Positions 1 to 7,576 of a DNA stretch of 21,412 bases are shown piece after piece. The notes beneath the pieces were generated by a model. That model ran no database searches. It was not told the DNA's origin and saw only the letters and a list, made by a program, of their open reading frames with translations. The DNA lies in the NCBI GenBank assembly GCA_964639935.1, contig CAZXGT010000028.1:1-21412 (forward strand). The letters run 5' to 3'. Position 1 is the stretch's first letter; each line of letters opens with the position of its first letter. Both the position numbers and the translations under genes were made by a program. This stretch comes from CALNYS01 sp964639935 (lineage in GTDB: Bacteria; Planctomycetota; Phycisphaerae; Phycisphaerales; UBA1924).

Positions 1-1715
1 AGGACGAGTGCAACCCCAACGACCCCTCCGGCGGCCCGACGACCTTCTTCGACAGTGAACGCATGCGCCGCCTCACCGACGTCTATTACTCCACCGCCGT
101 CGATGAGCTCAACGTCGACCCCGTCGCCTTCTCGGGCGTCGTCGCCCTCCGGGTCGGAACGGTCCAGACCGGCTTCCGCTTCGCCACGGGCGTGCTCCTG
201 AACGACCGCCGCCTCCTCACCGCGGCGCACGTCTTTGACACCGACAACGACGGGTTCTCCGACGTCAACCCCAACCAGGTCACGATCCTCTTCCCGACCT
301 TCGGCCGCAACAACATGGTCGTCCAGTACGGGACGGCCGCCGAGATCGACATCCACCCCTCCTTCAACTTCGTCGGGGATCGCATCCTCGATCCCGAAGG
401 AGGCGAGGTTGTGGAGAACGGACGCGACGACATCGCGATCGTCACCGTCAGCGGCGCCACCTTCTCCGACTTCGCCGATCAAGCCAACGACAAGGGCCTG
501 ACCCCCTACGACGGCGACACCCTGCAGTTCTACGAGATCTTCGAGGGCACGCCCCCCGATGTCGGCACGCAGGAAGTCTTCATCAGCGGCTACGGCGAAT
601 CGGGCGACGGCCGCTTCGGCATCCCCATGGACCTCAGCGTCCCCGAGGAGGAGTGGCCCATCGGCTTCGTCCCCGCGGGTGGTCGTCCCAACGACGCCAT
701 CCCGCAGCCCAACCTGCGACTGGGCAAGAACGTCATCGACTTCTACCCGAACATCGATGACGACGACGATCCCACGAGCGAGATGATGGAGGCCTACGTC
801 TTCGACTTTGACGACCCCGACATCCCCTCCGTCGGCGGGCTCGGCGCGGGTTCGCTCGGCAACCGCATCGAAACCATGATCACCTTCGGGGACTCCGGCT
901 CCCCCGCCTTCTTCCACTTCGACGCCAACATGGACGGCAACGTCGATCCGGGCGAGCTCCAGCTCTTCGGCATCAACACCAACGCCAGCGTCGCCGCCGG
1001 GCAGGAGACTCTCGCGACCTTCGGGTCCCAGGGTCAAGGCGCCATCGCGGGCGCCTACACCGGGACCGACGCCGACGGCAACCTCCGCTTCATCACCGCC
1101 GTCCTCAACCAGCAGCCCCCGCAGCCGCCCGGGGGACTGGACTTCAGAGACAGCGAGGGTCGCATCCACTTCGGCGCCCAGACCGCCTTCAAGTTCGACA
1201 ACCTCAACCTCCAGCTCCGGCGTCAGCGCTTCGACGGCTCCGACGACGAGGTCGTCGCGCAGTCGGCCGCGGCCAGCAACGTCGAGCATGTCTTCGCGCA
1301 GAACCTCGAGCGATCCGGCAGGTACTACCTCCGCATCCTCTGGGCCGGGCCCGAATTCGACTGGGGTGGCTTCCAGTGGTTCGATAGCACTTCTTTCCGC
1401 CGCGTGCAGCCGATCGATCAAAACCTCACCATCGACGACATCGAGGACTTTTTCCCCTCCGAGGTCAAGTACGGGCTCGCCTGGTGGGCCGACATCCCCT
1501 TCAACCGCACCTTCGAGCGAAGCGCGGGCGGCGCGCGGGCCGAGTCGGCGATGATGCTCATGGGCGACATGAACGACGACCTCGCGGTCGACTCGACCGA
1601 CCTCGCGATGATCCTCTCCCGCTGGGGAACGCCCGGGCCGATCGGCGATCTTGACCAGAGCGGCGCCGTCGACGCCGCCGATGTGCTGATCCTCCTCCAG
1701 AATCTCAACCGATAG
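1..1715 (+). CDS. Secreted trypsin-like serine protease with C-terminal dockerin-like domain (5' partial)
   Basis: The reading frame is open to the left edge. The residues before the first ATG (position 63) read DECNPNDPSGG, the tail of a calcium-binding DxNxNGxxDEC-type motif common in Phycisphaerae secreted proteins, so the true start lies outside the window. Numbering from the ATG at 63, the catalytic triad of a chymotrypsin/trypsin-fold protease is visible: TAAH with His56, DDIAIV with Asp123, and GDSGSP with Ser278. An acidic, Asp-rich insert lies around residues 230-255, and an EF-hand-like loop (DANMDGNVDPGE) follows the serine. The last 50 residues form a dockerin-like pair of loops, GDMNDDLAVDSTDL and GDLDQSGAVDAADV. 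The protein is probably exported and calcium-dependent, cleaving proteins outside the cell or at the envelope. No C-terminal PEP-type sorting helix is present. Fold and triad are clear; the substrate is unknown. Confidence 0.85.
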   Translation, partial: DECNPNDPSGGPTTFFDSERMRRLTDVYYSTAVDELNVDPVAFSGVVALRVGTVQTGFRFATGVLLNDRRLLTAAHVFDTDNDGFSDVNPNQVTILFPTFGRNNMVVQYGTAAEIDIHPSFNFVGDRILDPEGGEVVENGRDDIAIVTVSGATFSDFADQANDKGLTPYDGDTLQFYEIFEGTPPDVGTQEVFISGYGESGDGRFGIPMDLSVPEEEWPIGFVPAGGRPNDAIPQPNLRLGKNVIDFYPNIDDDDDPTSEMMEAYVFDFDDPDIPSVGGLGAGSLGNRIETMITFGDSGSPAFFHFDANMDGNVDPGELQLFGINTNASVAAGQETLATFGSQGQGAIAGAYTGTDADGNLRFITAVLNQQPPQPPGGLDFRDSEGRIHFGAQTAFKFDNLNLQLRRQRFDGSDDEVVAQSAAASNVEHVFAQNLERSGRYYLRILWAGPEFDWGGFQWFDSTSFRRVQPIDQNLTIDDIEDFFPSEVKYGLAWWADIPFNRTFERSAGGARAESAMMLMGDMNDDLAVDSTDLAMILSRWGTPGPIGDLDQSGAVDAADVLILLQNLNR

Positions 1716-1744
1716 ACGCCGAGCGGCGAAACGTCGAATCCAGC

Positions 1745-1775
1745 AACGCCCGGGCCACGTCGCCCGGGCGTTTTT
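1745..1775 (+). terminator. Rho-independent terminator of the protease gene
   Basis: A perfect 11-bp stem (AACGCCCGGGC pairing with GCCCGGGCGTT) encloses the 6-nt loop CACGTC and runs into five T residues on the plus strand, 29 nt after the protease stop codon. On the minus strand the stem is followed by only two T residues, so it should act mainly on the protease transcript rather than on serS, which ends convergently at 1800. Confidence 0.88.
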
Positions 1776-1799
1776 CGTTGGGACGAGGTCCCCGTCGGT

Positions 1800-3200
1800 T
1801 CAGCCGATGCGCTCAAGGCCGCCGAGGTGCGGACGCAGAACCTCGGGCACGCTCACGCTGCCGTCCTCGTTCTGATGCATCTCGAGGATCGGGATCAGCA
1901 GCCGCGGGCTCGCGGCGACCGTGTTGTTGAGCGAGTGCGCCACGACCGGCTTGCCCCCCTCCCCGGCGCGGTAGCGCAGGTTCAATCGCCGGCACTGATA
2001 CTCGTACAGGCGCGAGGCCGAGTGCGTCTCGCCGAAGGCGCCGATGGGGCGCCCGTCCGCGCCCTCCTCCCCGCGACCCGGCATCCAGCACTCGAGATCG
2101 ATCATGTCCGCGTTCTTGACGCCCAGATCGCCCGTGCAGCACTGCAGCTGGCGGTGCGGGAGCTCGAGCCGGCGCAGGAGCTCCTCGACAAAGCCGATCA
2201 TCCTCCGGTGCCACGCGCGGCTCTCCGCCTCCTCGGCCCGGCAGATCACCACCTGCTCGACCTTCTCGAACTGGTGGATGCGGTAGAGCCCCGCGGTGTC
2301 GCGCCCCGCGGCCCCCGCCTCGCGCCGGTAGCACGGGGACCACGTCGTGTACGTCTTCGGAAGATCGCTCTCGTCGAGGATCTCATCGGCGTGCAACGCC
2401 ATCAGGCCGACCTCGCCCGTGCCCGCCAGGTACATGTCGTGCGCCCCGCCGCGCCCAGTCTCATCGATCCGGTACGTCTGGTCCTCCCCCGCCGGGAAGA
2501 AGCCCGTGCCGACCATCGGCTCCTCACGCACCAGCGCCGGAGCGCTCGCCGCCGTAAAGCCGTTCTCGTCGACCATGAAATCAAAGGCGCACCGCAGCAC
2601 CGCCTGGTGGAGCCGCATCCCGAGCCCCGTCAGCACGTAGCTCCGAGCGCCCGAGATCTTCACGCCCCGCTCGAAGTCCACGAGCCCGAGGTCGCGAACG
2701 AGCTCCAGATGCGTCCGGGGCTCGAACCCCTTGTTCTCCGCGAAGCTCTTCTCGAAGTCCCACCACGCGGGCGCCCACCGCGAGAGCTCCACGTTGTCGT
2801 CGGCCGACTCGCCCACCGGCACGTCCGGATCTGGCGGCATCGGGATGCGCAGGAGCTCGGCGCGGAGATCCGCCTCGGCCTCCGCCAGAGGGGCGTCGAG
2901 CGTCTGGATGCGCTCCTTCAGCGCTGCGGGCCTGTTCTTGAGCTCCGCGAGCTCCCGCTCGATGGCCTCGCGATCACCCGCCGAGGCCGACTTGAGACGC
3001 CCCATGAGCTTCCCGATCTCGGGCCCCATCGCCTTCTCGAGCTTCCGCTGCTCGGCTCTGAGGGATTCCTGCTCCTGCGTCAGAGCCCGCCGGCGCTCGT
3101 CGAGCTCGAGCGTCCGCTCGATGTCGACCTCCACGTTCTTCTTCCGGGCGCCCTCGCGATAGCGTTCCGGATCCTCGCGCAGCTGCTTCAGATCGATCAT
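1800..3200 (-). CDS. serS: Serine--tRNA ligase
   Basis: Class II aminoacyl-tRNA synthetase, 466 aa, charging tRNA-Ser (and tRNA-Sec where present) with serine in the cytosol. An N-terminal antiparallel coiled coil (residues about 28-110) is the tRNA-binding arm. Motif 2 is YRREAGAAGRDTAGLYRIHQF (residues 291-311, Arg-rich, typical of SerRS), and motif 3 is around SPRLLIPILE near residue 440, followed by the family's SVPEVLRPHLGG tail. An upstream in-frame ATG (3299) would add 33 low-complexity residues and run through the terminator of the RNA upstream. The start at 3200 (MIDLKQLREDPE) matches the family N-terminus and has a TAGGAT hexamer 7 nt before it. It is convergent with the protease gene and separated from nadK by the candidate ncRNA, so it is probably transcribed alone. 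Confidence 0.97.
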   Translation of the reverse strand: MIDLKQLREDPERYREGARKKNVEVDIERTLELDERRRALTQEQESLRAEQRKLEKAMGPEIGKLMGRLKSASAGDREAIERELAELKNRPAALKERIQTLDAPLAEAEADLRAELLRIPMPPDPDVPVGESADDNVELSRWAPAWWDFEKSFAENKGFEPRTHLELVRDLGLVDFERGVKISGARSYVLTGLGMRLHQAVLRCAFDFMVDENGFTAASAPALVREEPMVGTGFFPAGEDQTYRIDETGRGGAHDMYLAGTGEVGLMALHADEILDESDLPKTYTTWSPCYRREAGAAGRDTAGLYRIHQFEKVEQVVICRAEEAESRAWHRRMIGFVEELLRRLELPHRQLQCCTGDLGVKNADMIDLECWMPGRGEEGADGRPIGAFGETHSASRLYEYQCRRLNLRYRAGEGGKPVVAHSLNNTVAASPRLLIPILEMHQNEDGSVSVPEVLRPHLGGLERIG

Positions 3201-3207
3201 GCGCGCG

Positions 3208-3213
3208 ATCCTA
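3208..3213 (-). promoter_or_regulatory. Candidate -10 element (TAGGAT) for leaderless serS mRNA
   Basis: On the minus strand TAGGAT lies exactly 7 nt before the serS ATG, with no Shine-Dalgarno sequence between them. Transcription would start at or next to the start codon. No convincing -35 box is seen 17 nt upstream. ispA carries the same core (GTAGGATCGC) at nearly the same distance. Confidence 0.55.
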
Positions 3214-3256
3214 CCGGAGCCGGGCGCCTCGCGCCGGGCCCCCTGAGGCGCGCAAG

Positions 3257-3291
3257 AAAAAAGCCCGAACCGCCTTTCAGCGGCGCGGGCT
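3257..3291 (-). terminator. Intrinsic terminator of the RNA upstream of serS
   Basis: Minus-strand stem AGCCCG-CG-CCGC with loop TGAAAG and return arm GCGG-TT-CGGGCT, followed at once by a run of T residues (3262-3257). This is a strong hairpin with a U-tract. It lies between the gene-free stretch and the serS -10 element, so it ends a transcript that does not include serS. Confidence 0.88.
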
Positions 3292-3545
3292 TCTGCCACA
3301 CCCTTTCGAGTGCAGAGTTCCGGTAGGCGGGCTCATCCCACCGAAGTCCCCCAAAGCGCCGGCAAAGCCGACGCGAGACGTGTTCTTTGGCCGCTTGAGC
3401 CCAGCGACCCTCCTGGCCGCGGCTTCCCAACCGCGACCGGTGACGTGTGCCTGTCCAGAAGACAGGCCATTCTTCCCTCGACCTTCCCGTCCAAGGCAAG
3501 GCCCAGGTTGGGGAGGCTTCCACTCCTACCCACACGAGAAGCTAC
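3257..3545 (-). ncRNA. Candidate structured non-coding RNA, class not recognised
   Basis: Between nadK (stop at 3668) and serS there are 467 nt without a plausible gene. The minus strand from about 3545 down to the terminator at 3257 folds into several helices. Long-range pairings are 3537-3542 with 3289-3294, 3521-3525 with 3308-3312, and 3511-3520 with 3343-3352 (one mismatch, one GU). Local hairpins are 3449-3467 (perfect 7 bp, 5-nt loop), 3389-3409, 3351-3390 and 3321-3343. Two of the hairpins need a G-U pair on the minus strand that would be a C-A mismatch on the plus strand, which favours minus-strand RNA; one alternative long pairing (3426-3432 with 3506-3512) favours neither strand clearly. 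The first long-range helix shares bases with the terminator stem, so the two would compete. The 5' end is a guess. It could be a divergent known RNA (6S is the closest in shape) or a new one. 3546-3667 holds only a weak hairpin followed by five T residues near 3580-3610, possibly the end of the nadK transcript. Confidence 0.5.
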
Positions 3546-3667
3546 CCGCTCGACCTCACGAACGCCAGAGTTTTCGCCCCAACCACCCGGAAAAACCCTG
3601 AGAATCAGATGGAAGCACCTTCAGGATGCCTTCAGAGCCGGTCCTATCGGACGCCGTGAAAGGCTTC

Positions 3668-4561
3668 TCACTGATCCCCACTCGGACGCTGGCCCATCCC
3701 GTTGGTCGGCTCCGCGCCCCAGTGCAGCTTGTCCATCAGCGTCCGCCAGTAGCTCCACTCCGGGTTCCTCACGAGCGGCGCCCGACGATCGCCGAGCCAC
3801 AGCCGCACGCGATCCCCCCGCTCGATATCCACCTGCTGCTGGCCGTCGAGCACGAGCGTCGTCCCGCCCCGCTCGGTCCGGTTGGCCCTCTTGATCGTCA
3901 GTTCCACCACGTCGTCGCGGGGCGCCACGATCGGGCGAAACGCCAGCGAGTGCGCCGCGATCGGCGTCACCGCCATCACCTCCGCCCCCGGCACGATGAT
4001 CGGCCCCCCCGCCGACGCGTTGTACGCCGTCGAACCAAAGGGCGTCGCCACGAGCACCCCGTCTCCGCGCGCCGTCGGACCCGCCTCCCCGCCGATCGAA
4101 AGCTCGATCTCGATCATGCGGTAGGGAGGCCCGGCCGTCACCGCCGCCTCGTTGAGCGCGCAGCACGTCTGCTTCCGCTCGCCCGCTTCGCTGAAGACCT
4201 CCACCTCGATCACCGGACGCTGGCTGATGCGCAGCGCCTTCGCGCCGTCGAGCAGATCCGCCGCCTGCTCGAGGAACCCCTCGAGCGTGAACTCCGCGAG
4301 AAAACCGAGCCGCCCGAAGTTCACCCCCATGAGCGGGCGATCGCTCCCGAGCAGCTTCCGCGAGAGCGAGAGGATCGTCCCGTCGCCGCCAAGGGCGATC
4401 ACCACGTCGGCGTCGGTCGTATCGCGCACGCAGAGCTCGTCGCCCTCGCAGACCCCGGCGAGCGCGCCGTGCGTCTCGATCGCCTCGCGAACGCGACCCA
4501 CCGCCCGCATGGCGTTTGGCTTGTCCGGGTTGACCACGAGGAGCGCTCGGCGGGCTGACAT
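3668..4561 (-). CDS. nadK: NAD kinase
   Basis: A 297-aa ATP-NAD kinase that phosphorylates NAD to NADP, the only route to NADP. Family motifs are intact: GGDGT (residues 58-62), NFGRLGFL (82-89), the NE pair (138-139) and the glycine-rich GDGVLVATPFGSTAYNASAG stretch (168-187). The start is 6 nt after the dxs TAA stop on the same strand, so the two are almost certainly cotranscribed. An overlapping ATG at 4568 is in another frame and gives a low-complexity peptide. No Shine-Dalgarno sequence precedes the chosen start, so translation may depend on coupling with dxs. The last ~15 residues are a variable tail. The neighbourhood suggests joint supply of isoprenoid precursors and the NADPH used by the MEP pathway, but this is inference from position. 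Confidence 0.95.
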   Translation of the reverse strand: MSARRALLVVNPDKPNAMRAVGRVREAIETHGALAGVCEGDELCVRDTTDADVVIALGGDGTILSLSRKLLGSDRPLMGVNFGRLGFLAEFTLEGFLEQAADLLDGAKALRISQRPVIEVEVFSEAGERKQTCCALNEAAVTAGPPYRMIEIELSIGGEAGPTARGDGVLVATPFGSTAYNASAGGPIIVPGAEVMAVTPIAAHSLAFRPIVAPRDDVVELTIKRANRTERGGTTLVLDGQQQVDIERGDRVRLWLGDRRAPLVRNPEWSYWRTLMDKLHWGAEPTNGMGQRPSGDQ

Positions 4562-4567
4562 GAGCCA

Positions 4568-6550
4568 TTACCGCCGTGAAGGGGCGTCGAGCCGAGCTCG
4601 GGCCCGAGCGGTGCGCACGTCCGCGCCGCGTCCGGCCGCGGCGTCGCGCAGAGCCTCGGCGATCGACCCCGCGTCCAGCCCGGCCTCCTCGAGCTGCAGC
4701 GCCCGTGAGGACTGAAGGATCCAGCGGTCGGGAAGCCCTAGGCGAACCACGCGGGCCCCCGGGATCCCGGAGACCGCCTCGAGAACCGCCGAGCCGAAAC
4801 CACCAATCACCGTGTGATCCTCGATCGTCACCATCGGGACGCCCGCCTCGGCGAGCCCCGTCACGAGCCGCTCATCGACCGGCTTGGCGAACCGCGCGTC
4901 GTAGAGGTCGATCGTCAGGCCGCTCTCCCGCGCGAGCCGCTCGATCGCCTCGGCGGCGGGGTGAGCCACCACCCCGTAGGCGAGCGCCGCGACGTCGGGC
5001 TCGCCCGAGGCCTCGCCCGCGCGGAGCAGGTGGCGGGCCTTGCCGAGCTTGAAGGGCGGGCACGGCTCACTCGCGAAACGGTCGGCGACGACGTCGCGCG
5101 GGTACCGCACCGCGCTCAGGCTCTCGTCGCGCGTGCGCATGAACTCCATGGCCGCCCGGAGCGAAGGCTCGTCGATCGCGGCGGTGAGCACGGCGCCGGG
5201 CAGCGAGCGCAGGATCGCGACGTCGCAAAAGCCGTGATGCACCGCGCCGTCCCCGCCGACCACGCCCGCGCGATCCAGGCACAGACGCACCGGCAGGTCC
5301 TGCAGCGCCACCTCCTGGAACGCCTGGTCGAACGCCCGCTGAAGGAAGGTGGAGTACACCGCGAAGAAGGGGCGAAGGCCTGTCTTGGCGCACCCGGCCA
5401 TCATGTCCATCGCGTGGGACTCGCAGATCCCCGTGTCCCACACGCGGTCGGGGAACTCGGGCATCACGCGGGCGAGGCCCGTGCCGTCCGGCATCGCCGC
5501 CGTCGCCGCGACGACCCGCTCGTCGGTCGCCAGGATGTCCTGCATCGCATCGGCGAAGGCCGCGGTGAAGCTGCGGCCCTTCTTCTTGAGCTCGACGCGG
5601 CAGCCCTCGACCCGGAACGACGGGGGCGAATGGAACGTCGTCGCGTCGCCTTCGGCGAACTCGAGCCCCTTGCCCTTGATCGTCTTGACGTGCAGCACCA
5701 TCGGGCGATTGAGCGACTTCGCCTCGCGCAGGAAGCCGATGAGCTCGGGGATCTCGTGCCCGTCGATCGGGCCCACCGCGACCAGGCCGAAGTGCTCAAA
5801 CCAGGAGCGCTCGCCGGCCTCGGGGATCCACTGCTTGGTCGCCTCGCCCGCGCGGTGGTACGCCTCCCGGAGGAGCGAGCCCCCGGGCATCTGCTGCAGC
5901 ACGCTCTTGGCCTGTTTCTTGAGATCCCCGTAGAAGGAACTCAGGCGCATGCGGTCGAAGCTCTTGGCCATGGCGCCCTGGGGCTTCCCGATGCTCATGC
6001 CGTTGTCGTTGAGAACGACGAGGAACTGGCGGTTGAGCGTGCCCGCGCTGTTGAGGCCCTCCATCGCGACCCCGTTGACGATCGACGCGTCGCCCACGAG
6101 CGCGACCACGCGCCGCCCGTCCGGACGCTTCTCCGGATCGAAGCTCTCGCCCCGGAGCTGATCGCCCTTGGCCAGGCCTACGGCGGTGGAGATCGCCGTC
6201 CCCGCATGGCCCACCCGGAAGAGGTCGTAGGGCGACTCGCTCGGCTCGGGGAACCCCGCCATGCCCTCCCGCGTGCGCAGCTTCTCGAGCATCGGCAGGC
6301 GCCCCGTCAGCAGCTTGTGCGGATAGCACTGGTGCCCCACATCAAGCAGCAAGCGGTCGTGGGCGAAGTCAAAGACGTAATGCAGGGCGATCGAGAGCTC
6401 GACCACGCCCAGGTTCGGAGCCAGGTGCCCGCCGGAACGGCTCACCTGATCGATGATCGCCTCGCGGATGTCCGCGGCGAGCGCGGGAAGATCCTCGATC
6501 GGCAGGGCCTTCACGTCAGCGGGCGAGGAGATGCTCGGGAGTATCTTCAT
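4568..6550 (-). CDS. dxs: 1-deoxy-D-xylulose-5-phosphate synthase
   Basis: A thiamine-diphosphate enzyme of 660 aa that condenses pyruvate and glyceraldehyde 3-phosphate, the first step of the MEP isoprenoid pathway. Family landmarks are GGHLAPNLGVVEL (His42), DVGHQCYPHKLLTGR, the ThDP motif GDAS...NDN (153-183), GPIDGHE, the Glu-containing ICESHA (Glu377, equivalent to the catalytic Glu of IAEQHA) and YSTFLQRAFDQ. Several motifs differ from the usual bacterial form: GHAGTA where GHSSTS is common, GDASIVNG where GDGALTGG is common, and GGDGAVHHG where GADGxTHxG is common. The start at 6550 gives the MKILPSI N-terminus with GAGG five bases before it. A longer frame to 6658 would overlap ispA and is less likely. 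The gene lies between ispA and nadK on the same strand. The C-terminus has a ~25-residue Arg/Ala-rich extension. Confidence 0.93.
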   Translation of the reverse strand: MKILPSISSPADVKALPIEDLPALAADIREAIIDQVSRSGGHLAPNLGVVELSIALHYVFDFAHDRLLLDVGHQCYPHKLLTGRLPMLEKLRTREGMAGFPEPSESPYDLFRVGHAGTAISTAVGLAKGDQLRGESFDPEKRPDGRRVVALVGDASIVNGVAMEGLNSAGTLNRQFLVVLNDNGMSIGKPQGAMAKSFDRMRLSSFYGDLKKQAKSVLQQMPGGSLLREAYHRAGEATKQWIPEAGERSWFEHFGLVAVGPIDGHEIPELIGFLREAKSLNRPMVLHVKTIKGKGLEFAEGDATTFHSPPSFRVEGCRVELKKKGRSFTAAFADAMQDILATDERVVAATAAMPDGTGLARVMPEFPDRVWDTGICESHAMDMMAGCAKTGLRPFFAVYSTFLQRAFDQAFQEVALQDLPVRLCLDRAGVVGGDGAVHHGFCDVAILRSLPGAVLTAAIDEPSLRAAMEFMRTRDESLSAVRYPRDVVADRFASEPCPPFKLGKARHLLRAGEASGEPDVAALAYGVVAHPAAEAIERLARESGLTIDLYDARFAKPVDERLVTGLAEAGVPMVTIEDHTVIGGFGSAVLEAVSGIPGARVVRLGLPDRWILQSSRALQLEEAGLDAGSIAEALRDAAAGRGADVRTARARARLDAPSRR

Positions 6551-6608
6551 TGGCGCCTCGGTCGGATCTGCCCAGAACGACTTTCGGCGACTGAGCGGAT
6601 GATTATTC

Positions 6609-6614
6609 ACTATA
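6609..6614 (-). promoter_or_regulatory. Possible internal -10 element (TATAGT) for dxs
   Basis: The 97-nt gap between ispA and dxs has a locally AT-rich patch. Its minus strand reads TATAGTGAATAATC, a good -10 match about 58 nt before the dxs start. No -35 box is evident, so this is a weak call for a secondary promoter inside the ispA-dxs-nadK unit. Confidence 0.3.
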
Positions 6615-6647
6615 GGGCTCCAGGAACCCCTCCGAGCGGCTTCGGGC

Positions 6648-7526
6648 TCAGCGATCACGCCGGTTCATGGAGCGGCACAGAACGCGCAGGGGCTCCGCGG
6701 ACTCGCCGAAGCCCGACAGCGCCTCGAGCGCCTCGCCCTCGAGACGAGCGACCTCCGCCCGAGAACCCTCGACCCCGATCACGCCCGGGTAGGTCAGCTT
6801 GCCGCGGCTCTCGTCCTTGCCCGTTCGCTTGCCGGCGATCTCGGGCGTCTGCACGACGTCGAGAAGGTCGTCGACGATCTGATACGCGAGACCGATCGAC
6901 TCGCCGAACCGCGTCAGCGCGGCGAGCGCCTCGGCGTCCGCGTCCGCCGAGATCGCCCCCATCCGGCAGCACGCGCGAAGCAGAGCCCCGGTCTTGTTCG
7001 TGTGGATCCGGCGCAGGAGCGCGAGACGCTCGACGCCCGCCTCGGCGCCGAGGGTGTCGTCGGTCTGCCCCGCGATCATCGCGGTGGTCGCCCGCGCCAG
7101 CTCGCGCGCCAGCTCGGCGCCGCGCGGGGCGCGGAGAATCTCGTCAAACGCGAGGCTCATCAGCGCGTCGCCCGCGAGGATCGCCGCGGCCTCGCCGAAC
7201 GTCACGTGCACGGTCGGACGCCCGCGGCGCAGATCATCGTCGTCCATCGCCGGGAGATCATCGTGAACCAGCGAGAAGGCGTGGATCATCTCCACCGCCA
7301 CCGCCGGCTGCAGCGCGGCGGGCGCCTCCGCCCCCGCCGCCTCGGCCGACGCGACGACCAGGGCCGGACGAAGGCGCTTCCCGCCCCCCACAAGCGCGTA
7401 GCGCAGCGGCTCATCGAGCTTCCGCGAGAGGCCCGCCCGATCCACCGCCGCCGCGAGTTCATCGTCGATCCCCGCGGTGAGGCGCGTGAGCAGCGGCTGA
7501 TCGGTTGGCGTCGCGGGCGAGGGCAT
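6648..7526 (-). CDS. ispA: Short-chain polyprenyl diphosphate synthase (farnesyl/geranylgeranyl type)
   Basis: A 292-aa all-helical trans-isoprenyl diphosphate synthase that adds isopentenyl diphosphate to allylic diphosphates. It has GGGKRLRP (47-54), the first Asp-rich motif in its long bacterial form DDLPAMDDDD (89-98) with Phe84 five residues before it, HTNKTG, and the second Asp-rich motif DDLLD (219-223). The long first motif and the aromatic residue before it suit farnesyl or geranylgeranyl diphosphate as product; sequence alone does not fix chain length. It heads the ispA-dxs-nadK unit, pairing the first MEP enzyme with an early consumer of its product. The start (MPSPATPTDQ) is preceded by TAGGAT at 8 nt and no Shine-Dalgarno site. 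It is transcribed divergently from the ExbB-like gene. Confidence 0.93.
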   Translation of the reverse strand: MPSPATPTDQPLLTRLTAGIDDELAAAVDRAGLSRKLDEPLRYALVGGGKRLRPALVVASAEAAGAEAPAALQPAVAVEMIHAFSLVHDDLPAMDDDDLRRGRPTVHVTFGEAAAILAGDALMSLAFDEILRAPRGAELARELARATTAMIAGQTDDTLGAEAGVERLALLRRIHTNKTGALLRACCRMGAISADADAEALAALTRFGESIGLAYQIVDDLLDVVQTPEIAGKRTGKDESRGKLTYPGVIGVEGSRAEVARLEGEALEALSGFGESAEPLRVLCRSMNRRDR

Positions 7527-7534
7527 GGCATGCG

Positions 7535-7540
7535 ATCCTA
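7535..7540 (-). promoter_or_regulatory. Candidate -10 element (TAGGAT) for leaderless ispA mRNA
   Basis: TAGGAT on the minus strand ends 8 nt before the ispA ATG. The context GTAGGATCGC is identical to that before serS. With only 50 nt between the two divergent start codons, there is little room for a 5' leader. Confidence 0.5.
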
Positions 7541-7563
7541 CGCGTGATCCGCCGACGATTCCC

Positions 7564-7569
7564 TATCAT
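7564..7569 (+). promoter_or_regulatory. Candidate -10 element (TATCAT) for leaderless exbB-like mRNA
   Basis: TATCAT ends 7 nt before the ATG at 7577, which places the predicted transcription start on or beside the start codon. No Shine-Dalgarno sequence is present. It lies back to back with the ispA element, the two hexamers being 23 nt apart. Confidence 0.5.
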
Positions 7570-7576
7570 CGCGGCG

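Noticed and set aside
3300..3312. RNase P RNA, from the GAAAGGGTGTGGCAGAAGC resemblance to a conserved RNase P block
   Set aside because: The other universal blocks are missing or in the wrong order, and the match sits directly before the terminator, where that block does not belong.
1827..3326. Long plus-strand open frame opposite serS (499 codons)
   Set aside because: Its product is Arg/His/Leu-rich with no domain, and it mirrors a certain serS. High GC content removes stop codons from the antisense frame.
3257..3545. T-box riboswitch controlling serS
   Set aside because: The conserved antiterminator sequence is absent, and a -10 element for serS lies after the terminator, so the two appear to be separate transcripts.
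6605..6617. Match of TTCACTATAGGG to the end of the T7 promoter, as possible vector contamination
   Set aside because: Only about 11 bases match, the upstream half of the T7 promoter is absent, and the sequence on both sides is normal ispA-dxs context.
4814..7480. 888-codon plus-strand open frame opposite dxs and ispA
   Set aside because: It runs across two well-identified genes on the other strand and has an Arg/Pro/Ala-rich composition with no recognisable motif, so it is a shadow frame.
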